Origin: an uncultured Selenomonadales bacterium
GTDB lineage: Bacteria > Bacillota > Negativicutes > Selenomonadales > Selenomonadaceae
DNA: 8,089 nt
Direction of reading: 5' to 3'
NCBI GenBank assembly: GCA_937915885.1
Contig: CALGGP010000147.1
Location: 1 to 8,089, forward strand
Positions 1 to 5,801 of this stretch are shown piece by piece (the stretch's first letter is position 1; every line of letters begins with the position of its first letter). Below the pieces are notes generated by a model. It saw only the letters and a list, made by a program, of their open reading frames with translations. It was not told the DNA's origin and did not search any database. The position numbers were made by a program, and so were the translations under genes.

Positions 1-36
1 TCTACACTCTTTCCCTACACGACGCTCTTCCGATCT
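1..36 (+). other. Illumina TruSeq adapter remnant (not biological)
   Basis: The first 36 bases, beginning TCTACACTCTTTCCCTACAC and ending CGCTCTTCCGATCT, match the 3' end of the TruSeq universal adapter / read-1 primer site as I know it. The insert would start at base 37 (CCCATCAGGG). The minus-strand WbqC reading frame continues through the adapter without a stop, so an automated annotation could include about 12 spurious codons (reading RSEERRVGKECR). Confidence 0.96.
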
Positions 37-189
37 CCCATCAGGGATCAAAATTATATTTCGGTTCCGCCAATCGTTTTTGGTGTATTGAAGATCGTCA
101 TGAAAGATGAACTCGTCGACATCATGAATAATATCGAAATATCCCTTCCACGGAATATAATTCGATTGCAGGACTGCGACTTTTTTCAT
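37..189 (-). CDS. WbqC-family protein, N-terminal 51 residues (3' truncated by contig end)
   Basis: Reading leftward from ATG at 189, the protein begins MKKVAVLQSNYIPWKGYF and continues with a DDLQYTKNDWRNRN segment. The 'LQSNYIPWKGYFD' opening and the 'D(D)xQYTKxDWRNRN' motif are hallmarks of the WbqC-like family, whose members sit in O-antigen and other surface-glycan clusters. The biochemical role is not settled to my knowledge. Full members are usually a little over 200 residues, so only about a quarter is present; the rest is lost at the adapter junction (36/37). The start is well supported: GGAGGG lies at 196-201, six bases upstream, and the ATG overlaps the stop of the preceding oxidoreductase gene in an ATGA arrangement (186-189), which suggests translational coupling. 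It is the fifth gene of the leftward operon. An N-terminal family match is all that can be claimed. Confidence 0.88.
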
Positions 190-1379
190 GATGTGCCCTC
201 CAAGCTCACGCTCCGACCGAGCTCCGCCGATTTATATGCGGCGTAAATGATTTTGATCGTCTCGTAAGCGATGCCGAAGCCCGATTGCGGCTCCCGATCG
301 AAGTAAATGCACTCCATGAAATCTTTCATCTCGTCGGCGTAACCGCGAATGATCTCATCGTCGAGCGCGACACGATTCCAACCCGTTTTCGACGGCAACA
401 TCTCCGAAAGATACACCGACTCGAGGCGCTCTTCGTCAAGAAAATACGTCTCCATCAGATCGCTCAGCGTCAGTTTGCAATTGATTACCGTATCGTTGCA
501 GTAAAGCTCGATACAATTTTTGCTGCCGCCGAGAAGAGTATCCGTCGCCATGATCGTCGCCTTCGTGCCGTCGGAAAAAGTCAATATTGCCAGCCCGAAG
601 TCCTCAACGTCGCGCGGACGAGCCGCTATGTGTCGATGCTCATACTCAGACAGCATCGGCGTGATGCGCGCCATGTCCGCCATAACCGATTGCACAAAAA
701 TATTTTCGCCCCGCGCCCGACCTTCAATCTCTTTGAGCCAGATCACTGCCGACAGCGGATGTGATCCCGTCCGAAGAAAAGTTCCGCCGCCGGTTTTATT
801 CCATTCGCCCGCCACTCTCGAGCTCGAGCCCTTGAGACTTTCCTCGCCCTTCGCAAACAAAATTCTTGAGCGCTTTGTGCTGATGATCTCCGCCGCTTTG
901 CGCACGGCGGGCGCATAAATAAAATTCTCGGCGTACATAAATTTTCGATCGGATTTATCGACGGCGGCTTTTATTTTTTCGAGCGACCGCATCAGCTCAT
1001 CGAACATCGCCGCCTTCGTCACGCGATCGCCGATATCCTCATTCCGACCGTCGACGCCGAAATATCCGCTCAGAGGCTTTTCGCAAATGACGTGTTTGCC
1101 CGCCTCCAACGCGGCAAGCACCATGCTCTCATGCACATAAGGCGGAGTGCAAACGTCAATCACATCAATCTCGGGATCGTTGAGAAGATCATCGAAGTCG
1201 GTCGACGCGTTTTGAAAGCCGAAACGATTTTTCATCTCGTTAATCTGCTCCCAACGCCGCGCTATGATGTGTTTTCGACAGATGGGCAATCCGCCGAATC
1301 TTTTCAGCGCGCTCAAATGAAGTTCGGCGGCGCGCCCCGCTCCCGCCATCCCTATACAAATTTCTCCGTTGCCGTTCAA
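186..1379 (-). CDS. Gfo/Idh/MocA-family NAD(P)-dependent sugar oxidoreductase
   Basis: Soluble dehydrogenase of about 397 residues, probably oxidising or reducing a (nucleotide-)sugar for surface-glycan synthesis. Numbering from the TTG at 1379, the Rossmann glycine motif GMAGAGRAA is at about 10-18, and VIDVCTPPYVHESMVLAALE at about 73-92 is the usual third strand and helix. The family EKP motif with its active-site Lys is at about 100-102. GGGTFLRTGSHPL at about 197-209 matches the conserved substrate-domain region with the catalytic His (about 207). It is somewhat longer than the usual 330-380 residues. A longer frame opens at GTG 1388, but that codon lies inside the Shine-Dalgarno GGAGGTGA (1385-1392). 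The TTG five bases further on has ideal spacing and is preferred. The gene begins 15 bases after the ATP-grasp stop and overlaps the WbqC start by four bases. The substrate cannot be deduced. Family call sure, exact start fairly sure. Confidence 0.93.
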   Translation of the reverse strand: MNGNGEICIGMAGAGRAAELHLSALKRFGGLPICRKHIIARRWEQINEMKNRFGFQNASTDFDDLLNDPEIDVIDVCTPPYVHESMVLAALEAGKHVICEKPLSGYFGVDGRNEDIGDRVTKAAMFDELMRSLEKIKAAVDKSDRKFMYAENFIYAPAVRKAAEIISTKRSRILFAKGEESLKGSSSRVAGEWNKTGGGTFLRTGSHPLSAVIWLKEIEGRARGENIFVQSVMADMARITPMLSEYEHRHIAARPRDVEDFGLAILTFSDGTKATIMATDTLLGGSKNCIELYCNDTVINCKLTLSDLMETYFLDEERLESVYLSEMLPSKTGWNRVALDDEIIRGYADEMKDFMECIYFDREPQSGFGIAYETIKIIYAAYKSAELGRSVSLEGTS

Positions 1380-1384
1380 CGCAG

Positions 1385-1392
1385 TCACCTCC
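1385..1392 (-). promoter_or_regulatory. Shine-Dalgarno of the Gfo/Idh/MocA gene
   Basis: GGAGGTGA on the minus strand, followed by a five-base spacer (CTGCG) and TTG at 1379. It is a near-perfect match to the anti-Shine-Dalgarno. It overlaps the in-frame GTG at 1388 and so argues that GTG is not the start. Its geometry (SD, five bases, TTG) is the same as at the FkbM gene. Confidence 0.8.
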
Positions 1393-1394
1393 GC

Positions 1395-2579
1395 TCATTG
1401 CATCTCGACTCTCACGAGATAATAAAAATCCTTCAAAGCACTCTGCATTTCATCAAAACCGTCGAACTCCAAAAACAAAATGCCCGCCTTATGATTGAGA
1501 TAATCGTCAATCACGTCGCCGCGTTTCGTCCAAATCATTTGATCGATGATCCGATTTTCGAGCGACGGATCGATAAAAATTTTGTCGACGACGCCGTTTC
1601 GAGCAGGTAAGACACATTCTCGCGCGATAAATCTGTGCGTCCGACGGTCAGGCTCGAGATCGTCAAACGGCTCGCCGCACTCCGCGCGGACGATCTCCCG
1701 AGCGCAATTGAAACCGGTCGAATGTTGAATCAGACGCGGATAAAGATCGCCGGGCGCGCGCCGACACGGATCGGTGAAAAACGGCGTGCCGTCCCGATCG
1801 ATAAATTGAATATGAAACATGCCGTCGACGAGTCGAAGATGCGCGGCAATCCGTTCGATGTTGACGAGCGATTGCGTCATCGTGTGATGCCGAAGGTTTG
1901 ACGGAGTGCTCGCGCCCGCGACAAGATACGGATTGAGATAATACTGCTCGTCATCGAAAAAAGCACGGACAACCTTGCCGGCGCGAATGAAAACGTTTGC
2001 GGCGTGATACGTCCCCGTAATAAATTCTTCCAACAGCACGGCGGATTTTCGAGTTGCCCGTTGCGCCTTCAAAAATGCCGCGTCAATTTTCGCGTCCGAG
2101 TGACAAACAGTCATGCCGCGACCGCCGCTGAGATCGGTCGGCTTGACGATCAACGGAAATCCGATCGAGCGACAGAAAGATTTTGCCTCGTCGAGCGTCG
2201 CACAGAGTTTGAATTTGGGCGTCGGGAGATTGAGATCGCGGAGGATGTTGCGGAAATTTATTTTGCTGTGAATCAATTGCGCCGTCGCGAAAGAATCATG
2301 CCCCGGCAAATTCAATTTCTCGCACGCATACGCCGCCGACAAATACGCAAAGTCATTGCAATTGGCAACGATCGCATCGACCGCCGTATCCTTCGCCAGC
2401 CGATAAACGAACTCGCAATCGGAGTAATCGCCGAAGATATTTTCGTCGGCGTAGGCATGCCCGAGCCCCGTCCGATTGTTGCCGCTCGTGATCACGTGCC
2501 AACCCAATTTTTTTGCCTCGACAATCAGCGGAATCTCCGCATAGCTGCCGTTCAACAGCAATAATTTTTTCGCGCCCAA
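1395..2579 (-). CDS. ATP-grasp domain ligase (carboxylate-amine ligase superfamily)
   Basis: Cytosolic ATP-grasp enzyme of about 394 residues. The superfamily forms an acyl-phosphate from a carboxylate and ATP, then joins it to an amine or other nucleophile. Numbering from TTG 2579, GSYAEIP (about 11-17) opens the N-terminal pre-ATP-grasp fold. PLIVKP (about 142-147, with an ATP-binding Lys) is followed by the glycine-rich loop GGRGM (about 152-156). LLEEF (about 182-186) is the adenine-binding strand. TDPCRRAPGD (about 269-278) replaces the usual metal-binding 'EINPR' motif. Start choice: TTG 2579 gives MGAKKLLLLNGSYAEIP, which resembles family N-termini, and is preceded by a weak SD, GGGGTGG, at five bases. 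TTG 2606 overlaps the FkbM stop as TTGA and could start by coupling, adding nine residues, but has no visible SD. In a glycan operon it may attach an amino acid or make an amide on a sugar; this is inference. Confidence 0.88.
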   Translation of the reverse strand: MGAKKLLLLNGSYAEIPLIVEAKKLGWHVITSGNNRTGLGHAYADENIFGDYSDCEFVYRLAKDTAVDAIVANCNDFAYLSAAYACEKLNLPGHDSFATAQLIHSKINFRNILRDLNLPTPKFKLCATLDEAKSFCRSIGFPLIVKPTDLSGGRGMTVCHSDAKIDAAFLKAQRATRKSAVLLEEFITGTYHAANVFIRAGKVVRAFFDDEQYYLNPYLVAGASTPSNLRHHTMTQSLVNIERIAAHLRLVDGMFHIQFIDRDGTPFFTDPCRRAPGDLYPRLIQHSTGFNCAREIVRAECGEPFDDLEPDRRTHRFIARECVLPARNGVVDKIFIDPSLENRIIDQMIWTKRGDVIDDYLNHKAGILFLEFDGFDEMQSALKDFYYLVRVEMQ

Positions 2580-2602
2580 AACGCCCACCCCGTTGTTTGA
2601 CG

Positions 2603-3703
2603 TCAAGCGATCGCGTAAAGCACCAACTCGACGTCGGTTATGAATGTATGTTTGCGAAGGTAGAATTTATAATCCGCGCGGAGATTTTTTATGAACTGCG
2701 GGATTGTAATCAAATCCTCCGTCCTGTGATAAACGCAAACCGCCAAGTCCGGATTATCGCGCCCGATCGTTTCGACCGCGCCCTTCAACGCATTCAGCTC
2801 GCTGCCTTCGATATCCATCTTGATCAGCCGCACATTTTTCAAGCCGAACTCGCCGACGAGATCATCAATTCGTTCCGCGCGGATTGTTACGTCGCCGCCT
2901 TCGGAGATCGTCGAACTCGTATTGCTCCGACCGTCGAACGTCAGCGTCGTCTGCTCATTCCACACGCCGCAATTGATCGTCGCGACATTTTTATAATCCT
3001 TCGTCCGAATAAATTTTTCGAGCGCCGCATAGTTGATCGGATCAGCCTCGACGCCCAAAATTTTTTCGTAAGCGCCGCCGCTCCACTCGATAAATTTTTC
3101 GATCGTGTCACCGCGATATGCTCCGCAGTCAATGTATGAGCCGCGCGGCCCCCCCCCATTAATCAGATCATTGAAATATGAATTGGGTTGGCATATGTTG
3201 ATGTTGAAGGACGGATCGCGGGAAATTTTTTGTTTCAAGTATGCGCGCATCGTCCGACGCGACAGATCATCTTCCAACCAATTGAACGTCTCCGTCAATT
3301 GCCGACGGTTCGATATGATCCATTCGTAAGTGATCGGCATTGAAAGGTTCGGCATTACGGCATAATGTTTCAGCTTTTTATCGAGAAGAAATGCGAGACT
3401 TCGACGCCCGCCTTCATCATTGAGCCCCAAGACGAAAATGTATTTCTCCGGCTCCGCCGACAGCTCCGAAAATTTATATACCGGTCGACCAAGATAATTT
3501 TGCTCGGGCTTATAATATTTCTCGTCGACCGCATAACCGTCGATCTCCACGTCGAACTTCGTCAGCTCGTCCGTCACCGGCTGCGCCATTTCTCCCGCGC
3601 CGAAAATGATCACCGGCTTGCCATGACTTTTGATCTCTTCGCAAGTCTGTCGGCGCGCGTCCTTCAACGTCTCGAGCTCCTCAAAAAATTTTTCTTCGTT
3701 CAA
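2603..3703 (-). CDS. Two-domain FkbM-family SAM-dependent methyltransferase, with internal G9 tract
   Basis: Predicted O-methyltransferase of 366 residues that would methylate a sugar hydroxyl of the surface glycan. After a charged helical N-terminus, KPVIIFGAGEMAQPVTDEL (from about 29) is a Rossmann-like nucleotide-binding domain similar to the N-terminal domain of PglD-type proteins. An FkbM domain follows: SAM-binding YIDCGAYRGDT (about 190-200), acidic VEADP (about 218-222) and IKMDIEGSELNALKGA (about 294-309). Between the domains lies a run of nine G (3149-3157) encoding Gly183-185. The open frame extends back to 4006, but that part is shadow inside the upstream glycosyltransferase. The start is TTG 3703, because GAGGTGA (3709-3715) sits five bases upstream and overlaps the stop of that gene. 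Its own stop overlaps TTG 2606 of the ATP-grasp frame. The G9 makes it a likely phase-variable gene, in frame (ON) here. Family call sure; substrate unknown. Confidence 0.93.
   Translation of the reverse strand: MNEEKFFEELETLKDARRQTCEEIKSHGKPVIIFGAGEMAQPVTDELTKFDVEIDGYAVDEKYYKPEQNYLGRPVYKFSELSAEPEKYIFVLGLNDEGGRRSLAFLLDKKLKHYAVMPNLSMPITYEWIISNRRQLTETFNWLEDDLSRRTMRAYLKQKISRDPSFNINICQPNSYFNDLINGGGPRGSYIDCGAYRGDTIEKFIEWSGGAYEKILGVEADPINYAALEKFIRTKDYKNVATINCGVWNEQTTLTFDGRSNTSSTISEGGDVTIRAERIDDLVGEFGLKNVRLIKMDIEGSELNALKGAVETIGRDNPDLAVCVYHRTEDLITIPQFIKNLRADYKFYLRKHTFITDVELVLYAIA
3149..3157 (-). repeat. Homopolymeric G9 tract inside the FkbM gene
   Basis: Nine consecutive C on the plus strand, that is G9 on the coding strand, preceded by AAT and followed by CC. 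It encodes three glycines at the junction between the N-terminal domain and the methyltransferase domain. With 8 G the frame shifts and ends at a TGA at 2941-2943, giving about 253 residues. With 10 G it ends at a TGA at 3129-3131, giving about 191 residues. Both forms lose the SAM-binding domain. Confidence 0.9.
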
Positions 3704-3708
3704 CGATC

Positions 3709-3715
3709 TCACCTC
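3709..3715 (-). promoter_or_regulatory. Shine-Dalgarno of the FkbM gene, overlapping the upstream stop codon
   Basis: GAGGTGA on the minus strand, five bases (GATCG) before TTG 3703. The last three bases (TGA, 3709-3711) are also the stop codon of the polyprenyl-phosphate glycosyltransferase gene, so the two genes are probably translationally coupled. The site fixes the FkbM start well inside a longer open frame. Confidence 0.75.
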
Positions 3716-4647
3716 ATAACCTTGCCGCATATCTCTCTGATCACGAACTGCGGCGCTTGACTGATGCAAACATAAATTCTGCCGACATATTCTCCGATCA
3801 AGCCGAGCATCAATAAAATCATTCCTCCGACGATCAGGATCGCCGAAATGATTGAACTCCAACCCGCCGCCAAGTCCGGCTCGATGAACAACTTCCGAAT
3901 GATCGTCGCCGTCGCCATCAAAAATCCGACGAACGCCAATAAAAATCCGCAATACGTTCCGATCCGTAACGGTCTGATTGACAGCGCCGTCGAGCCATTC
4001 ATCCACAAATATATCAGCGCCGCCAACGTGTAATTCGATTTGCCCGAAATTCTTTCGCGCTGCTCGAACGGCACATAGCCGATATTCGTCGTCGTTCGCT
4101 CCAACAATCCGAACGGGTAAGCATGTTTGTACTTAATGATCTCGTCGACAAGAAAACGCCTCATAATCAAAAACGAGGTCTTATTGGGATTGCCGCGCGA
4201 GCCCGCGAGATATCCGAAGGTAAAATTCGCGAAGTCCGAGCCGAGCCGTCGATAAAAACTTTGATGCACGACCCGATACGTGCCGTAGACGATATCAAAG
4301 CCTTCCTCTAATTTGTCGACGAGTTTATAGAGCTCGTTCGCGGGCGATTGCCCGTCGTCGTCGAGCGCAATCACATAATCGCCCGACGCATGATTGTAGC
4401 CCGCCATCAGCGCACAATGCTGCCCGAAATTCTTCGCCAGATTGATCCCGATCACATGCTCATCGCGCGCCGCTCGAGCCGCGATCACATTCCAAACGCC
4501 GTCCGGCGACCCGTCGTTGACCAAAATGATCTCGTAATCAAAGCCGTCGCGCGTCGCAACCGTCGCCTCGATCTCGTCGACCACGATCATCACCGTTTGC
4601 TCCGAGCGATAGCACGGGATCACGAATGAAATTTTTTTATTGCCCAT
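3709..4647 (-). CDS. Polyprenyl-phosphate glycosyltransferase, GtrB/ArnC/DPM-like GT2
   Basis: Membrane-anchored family-2 glycosyltransferase of 312 residues that would transfer a sugar from a nucleotide donor to undecaprenyl phosphate on the cytoplasmic face. Numbering from ATG 4647: ISFVIPCYRSE at about 6-16, the nucleotide-binding VNDGSPDG at about 43-50, the metal-binding ALDDDGQSP at about 94-102, and the family RISGKSNY motif at about 199-206. Two hydrophobic membrane segments follow at about 226-249 and 264-290, as in GtrB, ArnC and CsbB proteins; the length also matches. An in-frame ATG at 4683 is rejected because it lies inside the promoter spacer. ATG 4647 has GGAG (4654-4657) six bases upstream. 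It is the first gene of the leftward operon. No GtrA-like flippase is visible in the window. The sugar is unknown. Confidence 0.94.
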   Translation of the reverse strand: MGNKKISFVIPCYRSEQTVMIVVDEIEATVATRDGFDYEIILVNDGSPDGVWNVIAARAARDEHVIGINLAKNFGQHCALMAGYNHASGDYVIALDDDGQSPANELYKLVDKLEEGFDIVYGTYRVVHQSFYRRLGSDFANFTFGYLAGSRGNPNKTSFLIMRRFLVDEIIKYKHAYPFGLLERTTTNIGYVPFEQRERISGKSNYTLAALIYLWMNGSTALSIRPLRIGTYCGFLLAFVGFLMATATIIRKLFIEPDLAAGWSSIISAILIVGGMILLMLGLIGEYVGRIYVCISQAPQFVIREICGKVMR

Positions 4648-4663
4648 GTTCATCTCCGTCGAG

Positions 4664-4692
4664 ATTGTAACACGCGCCCGCATTTTTGTCTA
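4664..4692 (-). promoter_or_regulatory. Sigma-70-type promoter of the leftward operon
   Basis: Reading the minus strand, TAGACA (4687-4692, 5 of 6 to TTGACA) is followed by a 17-base spacer and TACAAT (4664-4669, 5 of 6 to TATAAT). A TG one base before the -10 makes it an extended -10 element. Transcription would start near 4657-4659, giving a leader of only about 10-12 bases that begins at or just before the GGAG of the GT2 gene. No operator or riboswitch fits in such a leader. Confidence 0.75.
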
Positions 4693-4725
4693 TCACTTAA
4701 CTAAAAAATTTTGTCGCCGTTCGGC

Positions 4726-4754
4726 TTGACAGAGTTAATTTTTGATGTTAAATA
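4726..4754 (+). promoter_or_regulatory. Sigma-70-type promoter of the rightward glycosyltransferase
   Basis: A perfect -35 TTGACA (4726-4731), a 17-base spacer, and a weak -10 TAAATA (4749-4754) preceded by TG one base upstream. Shifting one base gives TTAAAT with a 16-base spacer, a slightly better hexamer match. Transcription would start near 4760-4761. The leader is about 18 bases and is almost entirely the ribosome binding site. The two divergent -35 boxes are separated by about 33 bases of A/T-rich DNA. Confidence 0.7.
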
Positions 4755-4762
4755 TTTTTCGC

Positions 4763-4770
4763 AAAGGAGG
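4763..4770 (+). promoter_or_regulatory. Strong Shine-Dalgarno of the rightward glycosyltransferase
   Basis: AAAGGAGG followed by a second AGG, eight bases before ATG 4779. It is close to the ideal anti-Shine-Dalgarno complement and fixes the start codon. Confidence 0.85.
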
Positions 4771-4778
4771 AGGTTGCA

Positions 4779-5801
4779 ATGTCACAACCGTTATTGAGCG
4801 TCATCGTGCCGGTCTACAACGCCGAAAAATATCTCGAGCGTTGCGTGAGCTCGATCGTCAATCAGACGTACAGGAATTTGGAAATCATTTTGATTGATGA
4901 CGGCTCGACCGATCGAAGCGCGGAGATGTGCGACGCATGGTCGGGCGCCGACAATCGAATCAAAGTTTTGCACTCGAAAAATCATGGAGTGTCGCATGCC
5001 CGAAACATGGGGCTCGACCTTGCGCGCGGCGATTGGATCACTTTCGTTGACAACGATGATTGGCTCGAGCCCGACATGTATGATCTGATGATTAGAAATG
5101 GGGGGGGGGCCGACGTTGATATCTGCATCGGAGGATATACGATGGATATTGAGTTGAATGACGATCCCAATCCGACGCGAGCAACTCCGCCGTGCTCCAA
5201 GGGCGCGGCTCAAATTTTTTTGCGAGACGAAATGCTGATCAAGATGTTCTCGTATGATGAGCCGAAACTGTTTGGAGCTTCAGTCTGGGACAAAATTTAT
5301 CGACGCAAACTGATTGAAGGTGTTCGATTCGAGGAGCGTTTTGCCGCGCGTGGTGAGGATACTCTCTACTCGACCGAAATTTTTTTGAAGGCGCGGGCAG
5401 CCTTGTATTTGCCTCTGCAGAAGTATCACTACGTCATGCATGGCGTAAGTTCGGTTCATGGCAACATCAGTACGGCATCCGCACGAGCTTTGGAGTGTAA
5501 CGATCTGATCCGTCAAAAATTGGAAAATGCCTCTGATGACGTGCGCGCCGCCTTCGAGCAATGGTACTTTGTCGTTGTGATCGGTGTGCTCCGAGTGCTT
5601 ATGGTTTTAGCGCCGAGTGAATTTGAGCAAAGGATCCGCGCGGGGCAATCGTTCATTCGGCGGCATCTGTTTTCGATCGTCAAAACGAACGTCAAGCCGA
5701 CGCGCGCGCGCATGCTGTTGATCGCAGGCGCCTGTTATTTTACGCTTCCCTTCTTCGTCTGCAAACTCCTTCGTCCGTTTATAAAAATGAAAACCGATTA
5801 A
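4779..5801 (+). CDS. Family-2 glycosyltransferase with internal G10 tract
   Basis: GT-A fold glycosyltransferase of 340 residues that would add a sugar to the growing surface glycan. LLSVIVPVYNAEKYLERCV (from residue 5) and IILIDDGSTD (36-45) are the nucleotide-binding start. ITFVDNDDWLEPDMYD (about 87-102) holds the DxD-type metal site, followed by conserved SVWDKIYRRKLIE (168-180) and GEDTLY (192-197). The C-terminus (about 312-330) is a hydrophobic then basic amphipathic segment that may attach it to the membrane. A run of ten G (5100-5109) encodes Gly108-110, just after the metal motif, and is in frame here. It is a single gene under its own promoter, divergent from the five-gene operon and convergent with the frame at 5798-8089; the stops overlap (TTAA, 5798-5801). 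No terminator hairpin is seen. Donor and acceptor are unknown. The G10 suggests ON/OFF switching. Confidence 0.95.
   Translation: MSQPLLSVIVPVYNAEKYLERCVSSIVNQTYRNLEIILIDDGSTDRSAEMCDAWSGADNRIKVLHSKNHGVSHARNMGLDLARGDWITFVDNDDWLEPDMYDLMIRNGGGADVDICIGGYTMDIELNDDPNPTRATPPCSKGAAQIFLRDEMLIKMFSYDEPKLFGASVWDKIYRRKLIEGVRFEERFAARGEDTLYSTEIFLKARAALYLPLQKYHYVMHGVSSVHGNISTASARALECNDLIRQKLENASDDVRAAFEQWYFVVVIGVLRVLMVLAPSEFEQRIRAGQSFIRRHLFSIVKTNVKPTRARMLLIAGACYFTLPFFVCKLLRPFIKMKTD
5100..5109 (+). repeat. Homopolymeric G10 tract inside the rightward glycosyltransferase gene
   Basis: Ten consecutive G preceded by AAT and followed by CC, encoding three glycines. With 9 G translation ends at a TGA at 5155-5157 (about 125 residues). 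With 11 G it ends at a TGA at 5117-5119 (about 113 residues). Either product lacks two thirds of the enzyme. Confidence 0.92.

Noticed and set aside
285..764. Plus-strand open frames antisense to the leftward operon (such as 285-764, 520-918, 2004-2564, 2513-3139)
   Set aside because: They have no family motifs or SD and mirror genes with clear domain evidence; they are antisense shadows of GC-rich codons.
1024..2615. GCGATCGC octamers (near 1024 and 2608) as a HIP1-like cyanobacterial repeat
   Set aside because: Only two copies were noticed in over 6 kb of CGATCG-rich coding sequence, far from the density seen in cyanobacteria.
2941..3159. A 72-residue minus-strand open frame starting ATG-GGG at the G tract
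   Set aside because: It is the frame-shifted shadow of the FkbM gene, without its own SD. It is useful only as the reading that a one-G deletion would produce.
3704..4006. Extension of the FkbM open frame back to an ATG at 4006
   Set aside because: This part lies wholly inside the upstream glycosyltransferase in another frame and shows no FkbM-like sequence. A good SD and TTG exist at 3703-3715.
4648..4683. Upstream ATG (4683) for the GtrB-like gene
   Set aside because: It falls in the spacer of the predicted promoter, upstream of the likely transcription start, and the GGAG at 4654-4657 points to ATG 4647.
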